64,000 bases of DNA from Patiria pectinifera (lineage: Eukaryota > Echinodermata > Asteroidea > Valvatida > Asterinidae), in assembly GCA_029964075.1 (NCBI GenBank), contig CM057135.1, positions 16,580,863 to 16,644,862 on the forward strand, written 5' to 3'. Positions 1 through 10,903 of this stretch are shown here, piece after piece. The position numbers and the translations under genes are program-made. The stretch's first letter is position 1; every line of letters starts with the position of its first letter. The notes under the pieces were generated by a model. It did not search any database. It was given only the letters and a program-made list of their open reading frames with translations, and was not told where the DNA came from.

Positions 1-156
1 GCGTCCTCGTCCTCTCAATTAGGACTATCTGAGGTTGACATTCGGAACATGGGGCGTTGGCGTTCGGATGCGTTTAAATCATATATCCGGCCCATTCCAG
101 TTTGCCATTTGACAGCAGCCTCACCTGTTACTTTACAGTCTCATGGTAGTGCATGA
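1..156 (+). CDS. tyrosine recombinase, C-terminal end (partial)
   Basis: Frame 1 is open from the window edge to a TGA at 154-156. It encodes a segment with GRWRSDAFKSYIR, the C-terminal signature of DIRS/Ngaro/Crypton tyrosine recombinases. The Y of SYIR is the expected nucleophile that attacks DNA during integration of the circular cDNA. The upstream R and HxxR boxes are outside the window. Its last codons overlap the start of the hydrolase frame by 14 bases (143-156). Confidence 0.7.
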   Translation, partial: ASSSSQLGLSEVDIRNMGRWRSDAFKSYIRPIPVCHLTAASPVTLQSHGSA

Positions 157-817
157 ATTGCAGGGTGCGCCGGTTAGGAAAACAGGCCACCCCCCCCCCT
201 CCCCGAAATTATGGCTTTGTGGCTTAGTTTTCTCCATATACTTCCTGCTAGAATTAGTCTTGCATTCCTTCGCATTTTATACAGATGCTGTGTGGATAAT
301 TGGGGACTCGCTCATCCGCCGGGCACAACAGCAGCTTGGTCTCCCTGTTCGGGTTACTTGGCGAGGAAAAGGTGGTGCAGGGATCCCTGATTTTCCCTCC
401 ATGCTGGACGACCTCAGTCGTACCCAGCCCCCACCGGCGTTGTTAATCATTCACCTTGGCACAAATAATTTAGTGGATATTGACGAGTATGGCCTCCGGC
501 AAAAGATCTCTGTTCATTTACAAGACTATGCCGCTTTCTTCCCTAATACATGGTTTGTTTGGTCAGACATTTTGCCGCGAGTTTTTTACTTTGGGGCCCG
601 CTCCCAACCTGCTGTTGAACTGAAGCGCCGCACAATTAATCGCTGGGCAAAGTCACAATGCGCGGCCCTGCCATTTGCATCTTGTTTGCACCATCCCCAG
701 TTCGTGTGGTCAGAATTGTCATTGTTTCGTTATGATGGCGTGCATTTGTCCCCTAAGGGGACGAAGCTTTTTGTACATAACCTGCGTCAATGCATTTTGT
801 CGCATATCAGTCATTAG
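143..817 (+). CDS. SGNH/GDSL-like hydrolase domain of the Ngaro element
   Basis: The 224-residue frame has the SGNH blocks: IIGDS (nucleophile Ser at ~56), LGTNN (~105-109) and DGVH (~198-201, catalytic Asp and His). The first ~48 residues are hydrophobic and unlike the fold. The bases at about 262-285 read as a pyrimidine tract ending in tacag, a plausible 3' splice site, so the real protein may be spliced onto upstream recombinase or linker codons and the listed ATG may be spurious. The family cleaves esters or lipids; its role in these retroelements is unknown. It sits just before the B1 repeat, as in other hydrolase-bearing Ngaro elements. Confidence 0.65.
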   Translation: MVVHELQGAPVRKTGHPPPSPKLWLCGLVFSIYFLLELVLHSFAFYTDAVWIIGDSLIRRAQQQLGLPVRVTWRGKGGAGIPDFPSMLDDLSRTQPPPALLIIHLGTNNLVDIDEYGLRQKISVHLQDYAAFFPNTWFVWSDILPRVFYFGARSQPAVELKRRTINRWAKSQCAALPFASCLHHPQFVWSELSLFRYDGVHLSPKGTKLFVHNLRQCILSHISH

Positions 818-889
818 ATTCAACATTTTAATGTCGGCATTTCATTGGGGTTTTCCTGCCTGTCTTACTATGGGCGAGCGGTGCGCGAA

Positions 890-1457
890 TGGCATTTTTC
901 CAGGCAGACAGCCAGTAAACCCCTTGTTTCGCCATTCAAATATTGTAAAATATGAATAGTGCTGCGAACATTGAGGATTTTTAATTGTGGAATTTAACCG
1001 TGGCAAATATGCAATTTAATGTACATGTAAAGTGCAGTAGTCATAGTGCTTCATGTTTCAAAAGGCTATGCTCCTGACCTAATGTTCACCATTGGTGGGA
1101 ACACATCTGCACCGACTTGTATTCATTGTATACTTTCTTCGATCACAAATGCATTTCATCTAAGCTTTCAATTTTGTCTATTATACATGTACATGTATCA
1201 CTCAGGTCTGGGTCAGGTGTACCCACTTGATTTGGGGTCAGGTGTACCCACTTAGTTTTGGGGTCAGGTGTACCCACTTGGTTTTGGGTCAGGTGTACCC
1301 ACTTGGTTTTGGGGTCAGGTGTACCCACTTATTTGATGCAGTGTCCGGCTTTGCCAGTTATACGGTATCCGGCACATTTGAAATAAAATTTTGACTGTGG
1401 CACAAACACATAAAATCACTTGTCCTGTTTCAAATTTCTATGTGAGTCTAAGTATAA
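890..1457 (+). repeat. Ngaro split direct repeat B1
   Basis: First copy of the block starting tggcatttttccagg and ending near agtataa. It is almost identical to 1976-2518. It holds a ~25-bp minisatellite, five units with core GTCAGGTGTACCCACTT (about 1205-1332). Confidence 0.8.
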
Positions 1458-1975
1458 CACCTTTTATCACATAGTAGATAAAAGTCCTTATACTCAGCAA
1501 ACACTTACCGTCAGCGTCCGGCAAGCGCAGCAGTAAACATTTTCACGTACATGTACATCTGGTAAACAAACTGACCCTTGACACTGAACATGCTTATAGC
1601 GCTGGGTTCGTGTCATGACCCATCACCCAACTGCGTGTTTTTATAGTATGCAGATGAGCACGCTGGTATATGCAGATAAGGCAAAGAGGTGTGATGGCCA
1701 ATTAGAACCTGTGCTTTGGTGTTTTTGAGCGCGCTGAAATGCAAATAAGACAGATGGAAGAACAAGGGCCAATTAAAAAGTTTGGTGCGCGTAAGGACGC
1801 TATTTCTCGGCGGGAATTTCTGGTTTTGTTCATTCTGTCACAGTCATCCGAAGGAGGCGGCGGGGTTTGTCAATCTTCATAATTTCCAGCAAATAATTTC
1901 GCCCACCGCCACCCCTGGGCTCCTCCTTTGGTAATTGGTGGTTATATTTTCACTTCAAGGTTGTATGACTTCATT
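1458..1975 (+). repeat. Ngaro A2 segment
   Basis: 518 bp of non-coding DNA between the two B copies. By the Ngaro layout it should be repeated as A1 at the 5' end of the element, outside the window. No other copy is visible here. Confidence 0.55.
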
Positions 1976-2518
1976 TGGCATTTTTCCAGGCAGACAGCCA
2001 GTAAACCCCCTGTTTCGCGATTAAAATATTGTAAAATATGAATAGTGCTGCGAACATTGAGGATTTTTAATTGTGGAATTTAACCGTGGCAAATATGCAA
2101 TTTAATGTACATGTAAAGTGCAGTAGTCATAGTGCTTTATGTTTCAAAAGGCTATGCTCCTGACCAAATGTTCACCATTGGTGGGAACACATCTGCACCG
2201 ACTTGTATTCATTGTATACTTTCTTCGATCACAAATGCATTTCATCTAAGCTTTCAATTTTGTCTATTATACATGTACATGTATCACTCAGGTCTGGGTC
2301 AGGTGTACCCACTTGATTTGGGGTCAGGTGTACCCACTTGGTTTTGGGGTCAGGTGTACCCACTTAGTTTTGGGGTCAGGTGTACCCACTTATTTGATGC
2401 AGTGTCCGGCTTTGCCAGTTATTCGGTATCCGGCACATTTGAAACAAAATTTTGACTGTGGCACAAACACATAAAATCACTTGTCCTGTTTCAAATTTCT
2501 ATGTGAGTCTGAGTATAA
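1976..2518 (+). repeat. Ngaro split direct repeat B2 (element 3' end)
   Basis: Second copy of the B block. It differs from B1 by scattered substitutions and by one fewer minisatellite unit (four against five). Homology stops at about 2518, taken as the 3' end of the element. Confidence 0.78.
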
Positions 2519-2968
2519 ATGCTGAAATAATCGTCAAAAATCAACAAATTGCAACATTTATGGCGTTTTGTATCAGAGTCCACACTTACGGGTAGCTCGC
2601 CGACATATACATGTACAATGTACATGTAGACATATATGCGTGTACGTGCGTGTACGTACATGCGCTAGGTTGGTCCGGTCTCCGCTCCATACATTTGCAT
2701 TCAAAACCGCAGGTTGTGTAAGGCAGAAGCCAGACATGTATATTTACGTTAACAAAAGAGGGCGCTAATCACATCCGGCAACGATTTCTTTTGTACGCGC
2801 ACGCGGTGATGACGCTACGTGTGATTAACGACTAGTGAGCGCCGTAATTTACATGATATAAATCACATTCTGCTGCAAAAAAGTAAACTTCTATTTGTGT
2901 ATCTCCGTGTATTTTCATTACAATATTGGGAAAGATTTCCATATACGAAGTTCACTCAACACCCTGTG
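2519..2968. other. non-coding flank
   Basis: No supported gene. It contains a short TACATG-rich stretch (about 2608-2632), alternating GT/AC bases, and at about 2922-2957 an extra copy of the sequence that borders the fold-back element downstream. Confidence 0.5.
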
Positions 2969-3734
2969 TACAAACCATATGAGATTGGACTGAACAATCC
3001 TAAGTGTTTTCTAAGAAAATGCTTGTATTTTCTCACTGTTCAAATTGACTTTGATGACATGAAATTTCTATATGGGGGCTTGTTAGTCAATACAGAGGAA
3101 AATTAGTGAACTTCGTATATGGAAATCTTTCTACGGCGGGGTATGTAATTAGAAATAAAAATGATTTATCAGAATTGATCAAGTTTACAGAAATTCTTAA
3201 ATAAATGTTAATTTGGAATTTTCCGAGATTTATTTAAGTGCGCCACGTTAGGGAACACTCCGCCAATTTGTGCCCAATTTCCGGACGCCACGGTTTTTTT
3301 AAATTTCGGCTTAAATTTTATGAAACCGAAATTGTTAACGGAGGTTAAATAGCAAGCATTAATAAGGTAAAAGTGCCATTATTTTACTGCATGAATTTGA
3401 GGTTTGTCAACAAAGAGGTTTGGCAACAATACACGATGAAAGTTGGGTAAGCTTCGAAGTGCGCCACCATTTGGCCACGTTAGGGAACACGACTATACAG
3501 AAATATTGGTCCTTTTTTTGCAGGTCAGCATGATTGTGCAACGGTGGATATGGATGGCATGGTTTTTCAATATTGGGAACGATTCCATATACGAAGTTCA
3601 CTGATTTTCCTCTGTATTAACCAACAAGCCCCCAGATAGCAATTTCGTGTCATCAAAGTCAATTTGAGCAGTGAGAAAATACAAGCATTTTCTTAGAAAA
3701 CACAATTTTCCAGTCCAATCTCATAGGGTTTGTA
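2969..3734. mobile_element. fold-back element with ~155-bp inverted arms
   Basis: Left arm about 2969-3130 and right arm about 3582-3734 are reverse complements with scattered differences. They begin tacaaacc and end ggtttgta. The ~450-bp centre has no coding potential and holds two copies of a gccacgttagggaacac motif. The shape is that of a non-autonomous DNA transposon or MITE. No clean target duplication is visible. Confidence 0.65.
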
Positions 3735-4440
3735 TCCTCGCGTGACCGGTTTTCGACGATATAAGGCCTTTTCCTCAAACTGACCAACATGAACGAAAGT
3801 ATCAAACCAAAAGCGGTCTCGGTCACTTTATTCATATCACAGACGTATAGAATAAACTTGGAGAACGTTGATCACTCCCGTCACTTTCGCGAAATAACCT
3901 GGTTTGTTGCTGTCCGTCTCGCACCGCACAGTAAGCATCGTGACCTATTTTCGACGGTCGCGCCGAGTAAGGTGTCCCAGTGAAACCATACGCAAAATAA
4001 ATGTCTGAAATTACTCGAATGTTGTGTGGCACTGTAAAATTCTTCCGTCTATGTTTTTATTGGTTCATCTTTCGTTTTTCCCGACCCTGCCTTCCTCAAA
4101 AATGCTCATAAGCTAAAGACTGTTGGTTTGCATTTTCAACATTGTTGTTATGATCCAATAATACGTACCCCCTGGCCTGGGCCCATCTGCTTCACTTTGG
4201 AGATGGGGAATTTGGAGTGACTTTTGCTTCTCCTTGGGTCTTCATGGTTCCTGCTATATTCTCATCCCCCCCCCCCCTCCTTTTCCAAATCATCAAAACT
4301 ATCCTCATAATAAATAACAAAATTAATTTCATCATCGTAATGAATAATTCAGTTTTGGCAAAATGGGAACAATCCTCTTGAATGTGAAAAGAAGTTCATT
4401 AACTGAAAGATATTTTTTAATTTTACAAACTTTGCCACTT
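3735..4440. other. unassigned non-coding DNA
   Basis: No protein-like frame stands out. The region carries a poly-C tract at about 4267-4277 and AT-rich sequence next to the transposase remnant. Confidence 0.4.
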
Positions 4441-5585
4441 TTAAAACTTTTCTGAATTTTGGATCTTCAAGTACAACCAAGCACATACTGGGAAAGAACA
4501 TGAAATTACTCTTCTGTTGTGGACTGAAAGCATGGAAAACCATGGCATGGGCAAAAAAAATGTGTCCTTCAGTCGTAGTCGTGTGACATTACAACAGTAC
4601 TTGAGGTGAACCCAATGTGAACAGCTTTGGAACATGCACTGAGCCCATGAGGTGAAATAGAGTGAATCCTTAAGTTCCACAGGGCGGTATCGGTGACACA
4701 CACAGCATTTCTCATCTTCGTTAATTTCCTCATCAGAAGATACATCAAGGCGGGATGTGATTGTTCTGCTTGGTCCAGGCTCACAGGCTTGTGATGCAGC
4801 CACGGCAGCAGATTCTGTTTTCTTTGCCCTTTTGGTGGATTTCTTCTTTCTGGTTGATGTCTTCTTCTGTGACGTTTCAACAAACTGCACAATCTTCTTC
4901 CTTACTGCTTCTTCAGTTATGGCCTTTCCCGATGTCACGGAAGAGACACATCTCCTCTTTCTTGGTAATTTCTCTCGCTGGCCTATGATCTCTTCTCTTT
5001 TTTTGAAGAGATCACAGGAGTCTGAGTGAGGGAGGCTGCCACTGCCGTCACCTTGTGGACCAACTGGTTGGGGTTCAGACAAATCTGTCAGCTCACCTGC
5101 TGTCTTATTTAGTGCTTTGGCTGGTTCGAAAATGCTGACATCGATTATTTCATAGTTGCAAGGATAGATGCCAGTTTTCTTGAACGAGCTTCGTAAGTTG
5201 TCAGGGGATAGGGCCTTGGAGTATGCTCTGCAAGCAAGTTCACAGATGGAGTATCTGTCAATGCCTGTTGTAGAGTGGGCACGCATGTGTTGGTGGCAAA
5301 TTGAATTGTAGATTTTCTCAAATGGCCCGAAGCATCCAACATCCATTGGCTGCAGGACGTGGCTTGTGTGCGCTGGTAAGACAAACAACAAGATATTGTG
5401 TTCTCTTGCCCAGTCAATCAATGGCATGAGATGTGGGAAGAATGGCCATCATAAAGGACAAGGATGGGCTCATCCTCTCTGCTGTCTGTGACATACTTTA
5501 AAAAATGCGATGAGAGGTAGTCCATGAGAACTTCAGAGTTGGACCAGCCACTGTCACTAACAGTTCCGCTCGCACCCGGAGTACT
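4441..5585 (-). pseudogene. pogo/Tigger-like DDE transposase, 3' part, with C-terminal zinc finger
   Basis: Two minus-strand frames together read as the second half of a DDE_1 transposase. At 5585-5418 is SGWSNSEVLMDYL and ILVLYDGHSSHIS (second catalytic Asp). From 5427 down is DWAREHNILLFVLPAHTSHV and QPMDVGCFGPF (third acidic position). A basic Lys-rich linker follows, then a Cys/His cluster KCCVCHRY...QC...CSHWVHL, the C-terminal finger often seen in this family. A frame change separates the two parts at about 5418-5430. The N-terminal helix-turn-helix and first Asp are absent because the sequence is cut at about 5585 by a tandem repeat. It is a dead remnant. Confidence 0.75.
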
Positions 5586-6090
5586 TAGACCACCACCCAC
5601 AGATGGTCCTAGAAGATATTTGTGATCATGACGTCATCGGGTGTCAGGTTACATCACATTAAAGATGCATTTTTCCCCATATGTTTTGTACACGTTTTAA
5701 AACACTCCAGTTTGGCATCTTCGTGAATCCGATCGACTTTAAACTTAATTCATACTTAGACCACCACCCACAGATAGTTCTAGATGAAATTAGTGATCGT
5801 GACGTCATCAGGTGTCAGGTTACGTCACATTAAAGATACATTTTTTCCCATAGGGTTTGTACATGTATTAAAACGCTCCATTTCGGCGCTTTCGTAAATC
5901 TGATCAACGTTACACTTGGTACACACTTAGACCATCACCCACAGATGGTTCTTGAAGAAATTCGTGATCGTGACGTCATCAGGTGTCGGGTTACGTCACA
6001 TTAAAGATGCGTTTTTCCCCATATGTTTTGTACACGTTTTAAAACACTCCAGTTTGGCATCTTCGTAAATCCGATCGACTTTGAAAATAT
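5586..6090. repeat. 170-bp tandem repeat, three units
   Basis: Units begin at 5586, 5756 and 5926, each with cttagacca(c/t)cacccacaga. They share GTGACGTCATC (ATGACGTCATC in the first), ttacgtcacattaaagat and a tttgtacacgtttt-like segment (the first two of these vary slightly between units). A further copy lies at about 59709-59900 and diverged relatives at 58140-58400. The array abuts the broken edge of the transposase remnant. Confidence 0.85.
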
Positions 6091-6720
6091 GAAAATATAG
6101 GTGCCGTCATTGTGACATCATCGGTTCTCATGTGAGGGCGCCCTATCTTTACATGATGTGCAGCCCCAAATCTCCGCAAGTATGGGTCCGATTGGATTGA
6201 AACTTGGCATTCTCTCACATTGGGATCTGTTATACATGTTTTTGATAATATAGCTGAAATCATCGTGACGTCCTTAGCTGTCATGTGAGGGCGCTCTAAC
6301 TTTGCATCATTTCTAGCCTAATATCTCCACAATTACATGTATGCGTCCGATTGGGTTGAAACTTTGCATTCACACAAACTTGGATTAGTTATACACCTGA
6401 ATATAGGTGAAGTTGAGAGGACATTATCGGTCGTCATGTGAGGGCGCCCTACCATGGCATGAAAAAACCGAAACAGTTTGTGTTTGTCCACAAACACATC
6501 TCTAGTTTTTATTTCTTTTTGTCGCCAAAATCCCATAGACTTTGTACACGTTTTTTCTACACGCCACTTTTGGCATTAATCTTTGTCAAACATCATTCAA
6601 AGTTAGCATAAGCATATTCGCTATAGCAAAGTTGTGCCCCGAAGAGTGACGTCATCATGACGTCATCATGGGTCACGTGCCGTCACGTTAAAGATTGATA
6701 GATTTATTACTTCCCTTCAT
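6091..6720. repeat. diverged TGACGTCA-family repeats
   Basis: This continues the repeat family with gtcatgtgagggcgccct boxes (about 6130, 6280 and 6435), cccatagactttgtacacg (about 6533) and a tandem TGACGTCATCA pair at about 6645-6670. No gene is supported. Confidence 0.6.
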
Positions 6721-9219
6721 TCTCGCCGAAAGAGGGCGGTACATAACTTCAACGGTTACGGCCGGGCGCATAGGGCTATAGGCTATGCAAGGCAGCGTAA
6801 CGAGCGGCACAGGGCCTGATCTAGTTCAGGAAATTTCTCTTTTGCATTGCCAAAACCCCTTCACGTGGCGATTCCTTACTTGGCGATTCTTTTTATCCAG
6901 TACACCAGGCATTAAGGACTTTCTGGCGAATTGCACGATAAAAAAATGATGTGTATTTCGGAAATTTTCATCACTGTTAATCCACGTTTTCCAAAACTTA
7001 AACATTTCCCCTCACCATGTCTGCTAAAAATATCGTCTGTATTTAAAATAAATGAGGTCTGTCCATGAAAGTTCCATTGTCTGGTTCTCATTCTACATTA
7101 CAGCTGCAAACGCAAAATGACGTCGAAGAATGATATTTCCTAAACACTTTTACGGGACCAAATTAGGACAGCGCGTTGCAAAAAAAATATAACGGCACAC
7201 CGTATTTAGTGGATGGCGCCCCCATTCGCCAATCAGTAGACTTGTCTCAGTCATGTTTGTTCTGCTTTCGGAGAAGGGCGGACAAACAGGCAGATGTTGT
7301 TCCTATATAAGTATAGATACAAAATCAGGAGCCATGATGATGTCATAATGGGTCCCAGTGCATCATGTTAAAGGTGTACAGTCTGCAAGTCCTAAATATA
7401 TATAAACAAAAACAGCAACGGCACACAAAATGATAATGCATTCGAAACAGAAAAACATAACTTCAATTAAAAAAACATAATGCGGACAAACCAACCTTAA
7501 AGCTGTTGCACAAAGTGTTTTTTGTTTAACAAACTGACTGCACAAACTTATGTGTTTAGTGAAACTTCACACGATCATATTACTTATTCAAATGAGTACG
7601 TGCTCAGATGATTAGTCTCATTACACTCGGTCCCCCCCCCCCCCCCCACTGAGATTTTGAGTTTCTAAAAAAATTATCATTGATCAACATGACGCCATGG
7701 GCCCTATTATGTACTACAATGTATCTTTTGCGTAGAAAATATTAGTTAAAGTGGTCAGAAATTGCCTCAGATAGCACCACAGAGCATTTAGAATCCAAAT
7801 TTTTTTCGGGGCCCTTAAGCGGGCCCTGAACCCCACGCCTATAGCTCAGAATTCTGGTAGCTGATTCAATGACTCCAATCTCGAAAACAATGTTCACAAA
7901 AAGTTCTTATGCCTTTAGCTGAGAAAACCTCGAAAATTATGTTTAAATTATTATCTTTTGTGCTAAGATAATTATTGGTTAAAGTGGTAAGAAAGGGCTT
8001 CGCGCTTGCATCAGTTATGATCAAGGTATGTCCCCCCCCCCCACTTTTGAGAAGCGAATGACGCCCCTGCTTGACGCACCCCCCCACCATGAAATGTTCC
8101 AGTCCCCAGCGCCCCCGCCACTGAAAAATTCCTGGCTTCGCCACTGAAAATACCAATAATTAAATTGTCTACATGATAGATGTCACTTTCTTTTTGTACT
8201 GTCAAAATGCTTGACAATGACAATACATTGTATAGCTATTTTCTTAACTCTTAAGAAATGCTGGAAAAGACATTTTTCGTCTAAAAGTAAGATAAGTGCA
8301 TACAGACTGTCCCTGAAAAACAAGCACAGACTATAAATTGTTAGGCTGACAGATGTTATGAGTCCTACTTATCCTTACCATATCTGATATCCTTTGTAAT
8401 TGTTGAATCTTTTGGAAATGTAAAGGGTTATTCACAGTATTAGTAAAGCTTGTGTATATTTACTTCCTTAACAGTCAGCCCGGACGTCTCTACTAGCATG
8501 CGTAATGCTCACAACACTCCAACCCCCCCCCCCCCCCACAAAAAAAATAGAAGTGAAATTAAACTTATTCTTTGTAAAGTATTCTATTTTTGAACATGCT
8601 ATTTCATCCAAAAGTAAGATAAGTTCATACAAACTGTCCCTGATAAACGTTACTGCGCATTTATAAAGGTTTTGATGGATAACATGAAGACTACATATTT
8701 ACAGCTAAAATATTGAACAGGGAAACTATTCCCCAAAACATACTTTAGGATGCAGAAAAACCTTAAGATTTTTAGAGACGGCATATGTCTCCACACCTAT
8801 CAGGGCAATGCTACAAGAAATTATCTCAGTACACAAGCACAGCTTAATAAGCCCCCCCCCCCCAATTTTAACAATCAAACTAAAACTGAATGTGTTAATA
8901 GAAACATAGATGTACAGTTGTACACTGTCAGTTGTATTTACAGGCACCAAACAATGGTTTTAACATAAACATGCATGTCACTTGCAGTCATACATCTCAT
9001 GCAGGCAACAAGCTCTTCCAGTGCATGATTTCAGACTCACTTTTTTTTCAAAGCACTGTATTCAGTGATAGGATTTTTATCAGTGTTGCTTTGAACATAG
9101 TTTCATAGAAAGAGTCTCTATGTACATTTCACGCTTCTTGGAAGTCCCAGCATACACAAAGGTTGTTAGGTTGAACCATATGACAATTAGGCCTCGCAAT
9201 AGTGGCTGAGAGCGTAGAA
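6721..9219. other. non-coding DNA with dispersed repeats and poly-C tracts
   Basis: I see no supported gene. Poly-C tracts occur near 7631-7647, 8031-8042, 8523-8537 and 8852-8862. Short duplications occur: ttaaagtggt(c/a)agaaa at about 7745 and 7978, and aaaagtaagataagt at about 8284 and 8611. This may include the 3' untranslated region of the minus-strand gene that follows. Confidence 0.4.
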
Positions 9220-9329
9220 TTACTGAGTAACTTCATCTTGTATGACACAAGGCTGGATGTTGGTAACAGAGCGATAGCAGATAGGCTGGCACTGCTTTAT
9301 TTCATCTGCTAGAGAGTCAGCATCTTTCC
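9220..9329 (-). CDS. candidate terminal exon of a minus-strand host gene
   Basis: Read on the minus strand, a pyrimidine-rich ttgtattcag acceptor is followed by 110 coding bases ending in TAA (9220-9222). The peptide is Cys-containing, ending CVIQDEVTQ, with a preceding CYRSVTNIQPC. The exon begins with two bases of a split codon. The duplicated exons upstream (10.0-10.9 kb) end with one base, so the phases fit. I do not recognise the protein. An open frame framed by a good acceptor and in phase with its neighbours argues for a real last exon. No domain is identifiable. Confidence 0.45.
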
Positions 9330-10044
9330 CTGAATACAATAAAATAGGAAGTGGTTTATAGGAAACGACACTCGTGCAAAATTATGTCTTGTTCAATTTG
9401 CCACCTGGCTTTACTTATGCAAAATGCTAAAAAATTAGTGTGCACACTCAATTTTAAGCTACCAGTGGCATTCAAGGTGCACTATTTGCAGAGATGTAGG
9501 TGCTGTTGCAAATGCCTCATTCAAGGACAATTCCATTTGTCAATAGCATATTCTGCATCATTTGCCTTTTACCTCAAATTTGAGGTAAATAGGTCAGACT
9601 GCACTTGTCCGCGTGTATTTCTATGAGCAAAGTCTGAACATTGTCTAAAGCTTGAAAATAGAGTAGGTTTTAAAAAAATCATCCACAAATATTTCAGATC
9701 TGACTTGACACAACATATCCGTGGACAATGTTAAGATCATCACCAGGGAGGACCACCTCTAGAAATTCAAAATATGTACAACGGTAAAAAATTCACATGC
9801 ACCGCTATCAAATGATCAGATGAACAGAAATGGAGGATACAAGCTAGCCCAAATGTAAAACTGCTCTCTGTTGTTTGACTAAGTATGACAATGTGACAGG
9901 TCACATGAGCGCCTCAGCAACGCCACTTGATTATTGGACGGTCCTGATACATCCTTTGTGATTCAAGTCCCAATAAGGTACTCTTCCAATTATTTGCTTC
10001 AATAATGGCAATGGAAACGAAGTTTCATGATCAATCTCACTCAC

Positions 10045-10132
10045 CCCAACCATGTTCAAATACTGGCATGCAGAGTGATGCTGTTTGAGAGCACACTGGC
10101 AACTGGCAGGAAACATGTGGAATTGTTGACTT
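10045..10132 (-). CDS. tandem exon-like unit 1 (closest to the terminal exon)
   Basis: Minus-strand unit with a tag acceptor at 10133-10135 and a GTGAGT donor just below 10045. The frame in phase with the 9.2-kb exon is open and contains CQLPVCSQTASLCMPVFEHG. A second frame (PASCQCALKQHHSACQYLNM) is also open, so the coding frame is chosen by phase and by conservation across the units. The unit belongs to a ~258-bp tandem duplication. Confidence 0.4.
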
Positions 10133-10300
10133 CTACAGAAAGTGGATACAAGAGAACGACATGTGCAAAGGTCTATTAGCTTCAGTACTCACACAAACCA
10201 AACACAAACAAGCAAGTTTCAATTTGAAGAACACTTGAACACCACCAACCCCCCTCGACCCCCAAAAAAACCACACAGAAAATCTGACAATCTCACTCAC

Positions 10301-10394
10301 CTGAACCATGTTCAAACACTGGCATGTAGAGTGAAGCTGTTGGAAAGCACACAGGCAACTGGCAGAAAACAAGTAGATTTGTAGTTGGTGACTT
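10301..10394 (-). CDS. tandem exon-like unit 2
   Basis: A 94-base unit with acceptor ttcagtag and donor cag/gtgagt on the minus strand. The conserved frame reads ...LLVFCQLPVCFPTASLYM then PVFEHGS. It ends with one base of a split codon, matching the terminal exon phase. Confidence 0.4.
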
Positions 10395-10551
10395 CTACTG
10401 AAAGTGCATACAACAGAATTATATGTGTGAGGATCTATTAGCTCCAGCACTCACACAAACCAAACACAAACAAGTACGTTTCAATTTGAAGAACACTTGA
10501 ACACCACCAACCAAAACACTTGAACACAGAAAATCTGACAATGTCACTTAC

Positions 10552-10645
10552 CTGAACCATGTTCAAACACTGTCATACAGAGTGAAGCTGTTGGAGAGCA
10601 CACTGGCAACTGGCAGAAAACAAGTAGATTTGTAGTTGGTGACAT
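10552..10645 (-). CDS. tandem exon-like unit 3
   Basis: A 94-base unit with donor cag/gtaagt and acceptor tttctgtag. The same frame is open and contains FCQLPVCSPTASLCMTVFEH. Differences from unit 2 are mostly conservative. Confidence 0.4.
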
Positions 10646-10810
10646 CTACAGAAAGTGCATACAAGAGAATGACATGTGCAAATGTCTATTAGCTTCAGTA
10701 CTCACACAAACCAAGCAAGTTTCAATTTGAAGAACACTTGAACACCACCAACCAACCCCCCTTGCCCCCCCCCCCAAAAAAAACCCAGAAAATCTGGCAA
10801 TCTCACTCAC

Positions 10811-10903
10811 CTAAAACATGTTCAAATACTGGCAGGTAAAGTGATGCTGTTGGAAAGCACACTGGCAACTGGTAAATAACATGCAGAATTGTGGATGGCT
10901 CCA
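10811..10903 (-). CDS. tandem exon-like unit 4
   Basis: Most diverged unit, 93 bases, with donor tag/gtgagt and acceptor gattacag. The conserved frame reads ...VIYQLPVCFPTASLYL then PVFEHVL. The acceptor differs from the other three, so its 5' phase is uncertain and it may not be used. Confidence 0.35.
   Translation of the reverse strand, partial: WSHPQFCMLFTSCQCAFQQHHFTCQYLNMF

Larger units (their letters stand above)
1..2518 (+). mobile_element. Ngaro-type (DIRS-like) tyrosine-recombinase retroelement, 3' part
   Basis: The window opens inside a tyrosine recombinase. This is followed by an SGNH hydrolase frame and then two direct copies of a ~550-bp block (890-1457 and 1976-2518) separated by 518 unique bases. 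Known of the family: Ngaro elements end in split direct repeats ordered B1-A2-B2, with A1 at the 5' end, and some carry a hydrolase frame. Here B1 = 890-1457, A2 = 1458-1975 and B2 = 1976-2518. A1, gag and RT would lie upstream of the window, so the assignment rests on the recombinase tail, hydrolase and repeat layout. The element should end at about 2518. Confidence 0.72.
10027..10900. repeat. ~258-bp tandem duplication, four copies
   Basis: Copies start near 10027, 10287, 10540 and 10799. Each carries the exon-like unit plus flanking intron-like sequence (actcacacaaaccaa, gaagaacacttgaacacc). Length differences come mostly from A/C-rich tracts. Confidence 0.85.

Noticed and set aside
2897..3106. 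69-codon frame in the fold-back arm
   Set aside because: Lies within inverted repeat DNA; no domain, and the other arm does not keep it open.
8750..8968. 72-codon plus-strand and 74-codon minus-strand frames
   Set aside because: Mutual shadows around a poly-C/poly-G tract without protein-like features.
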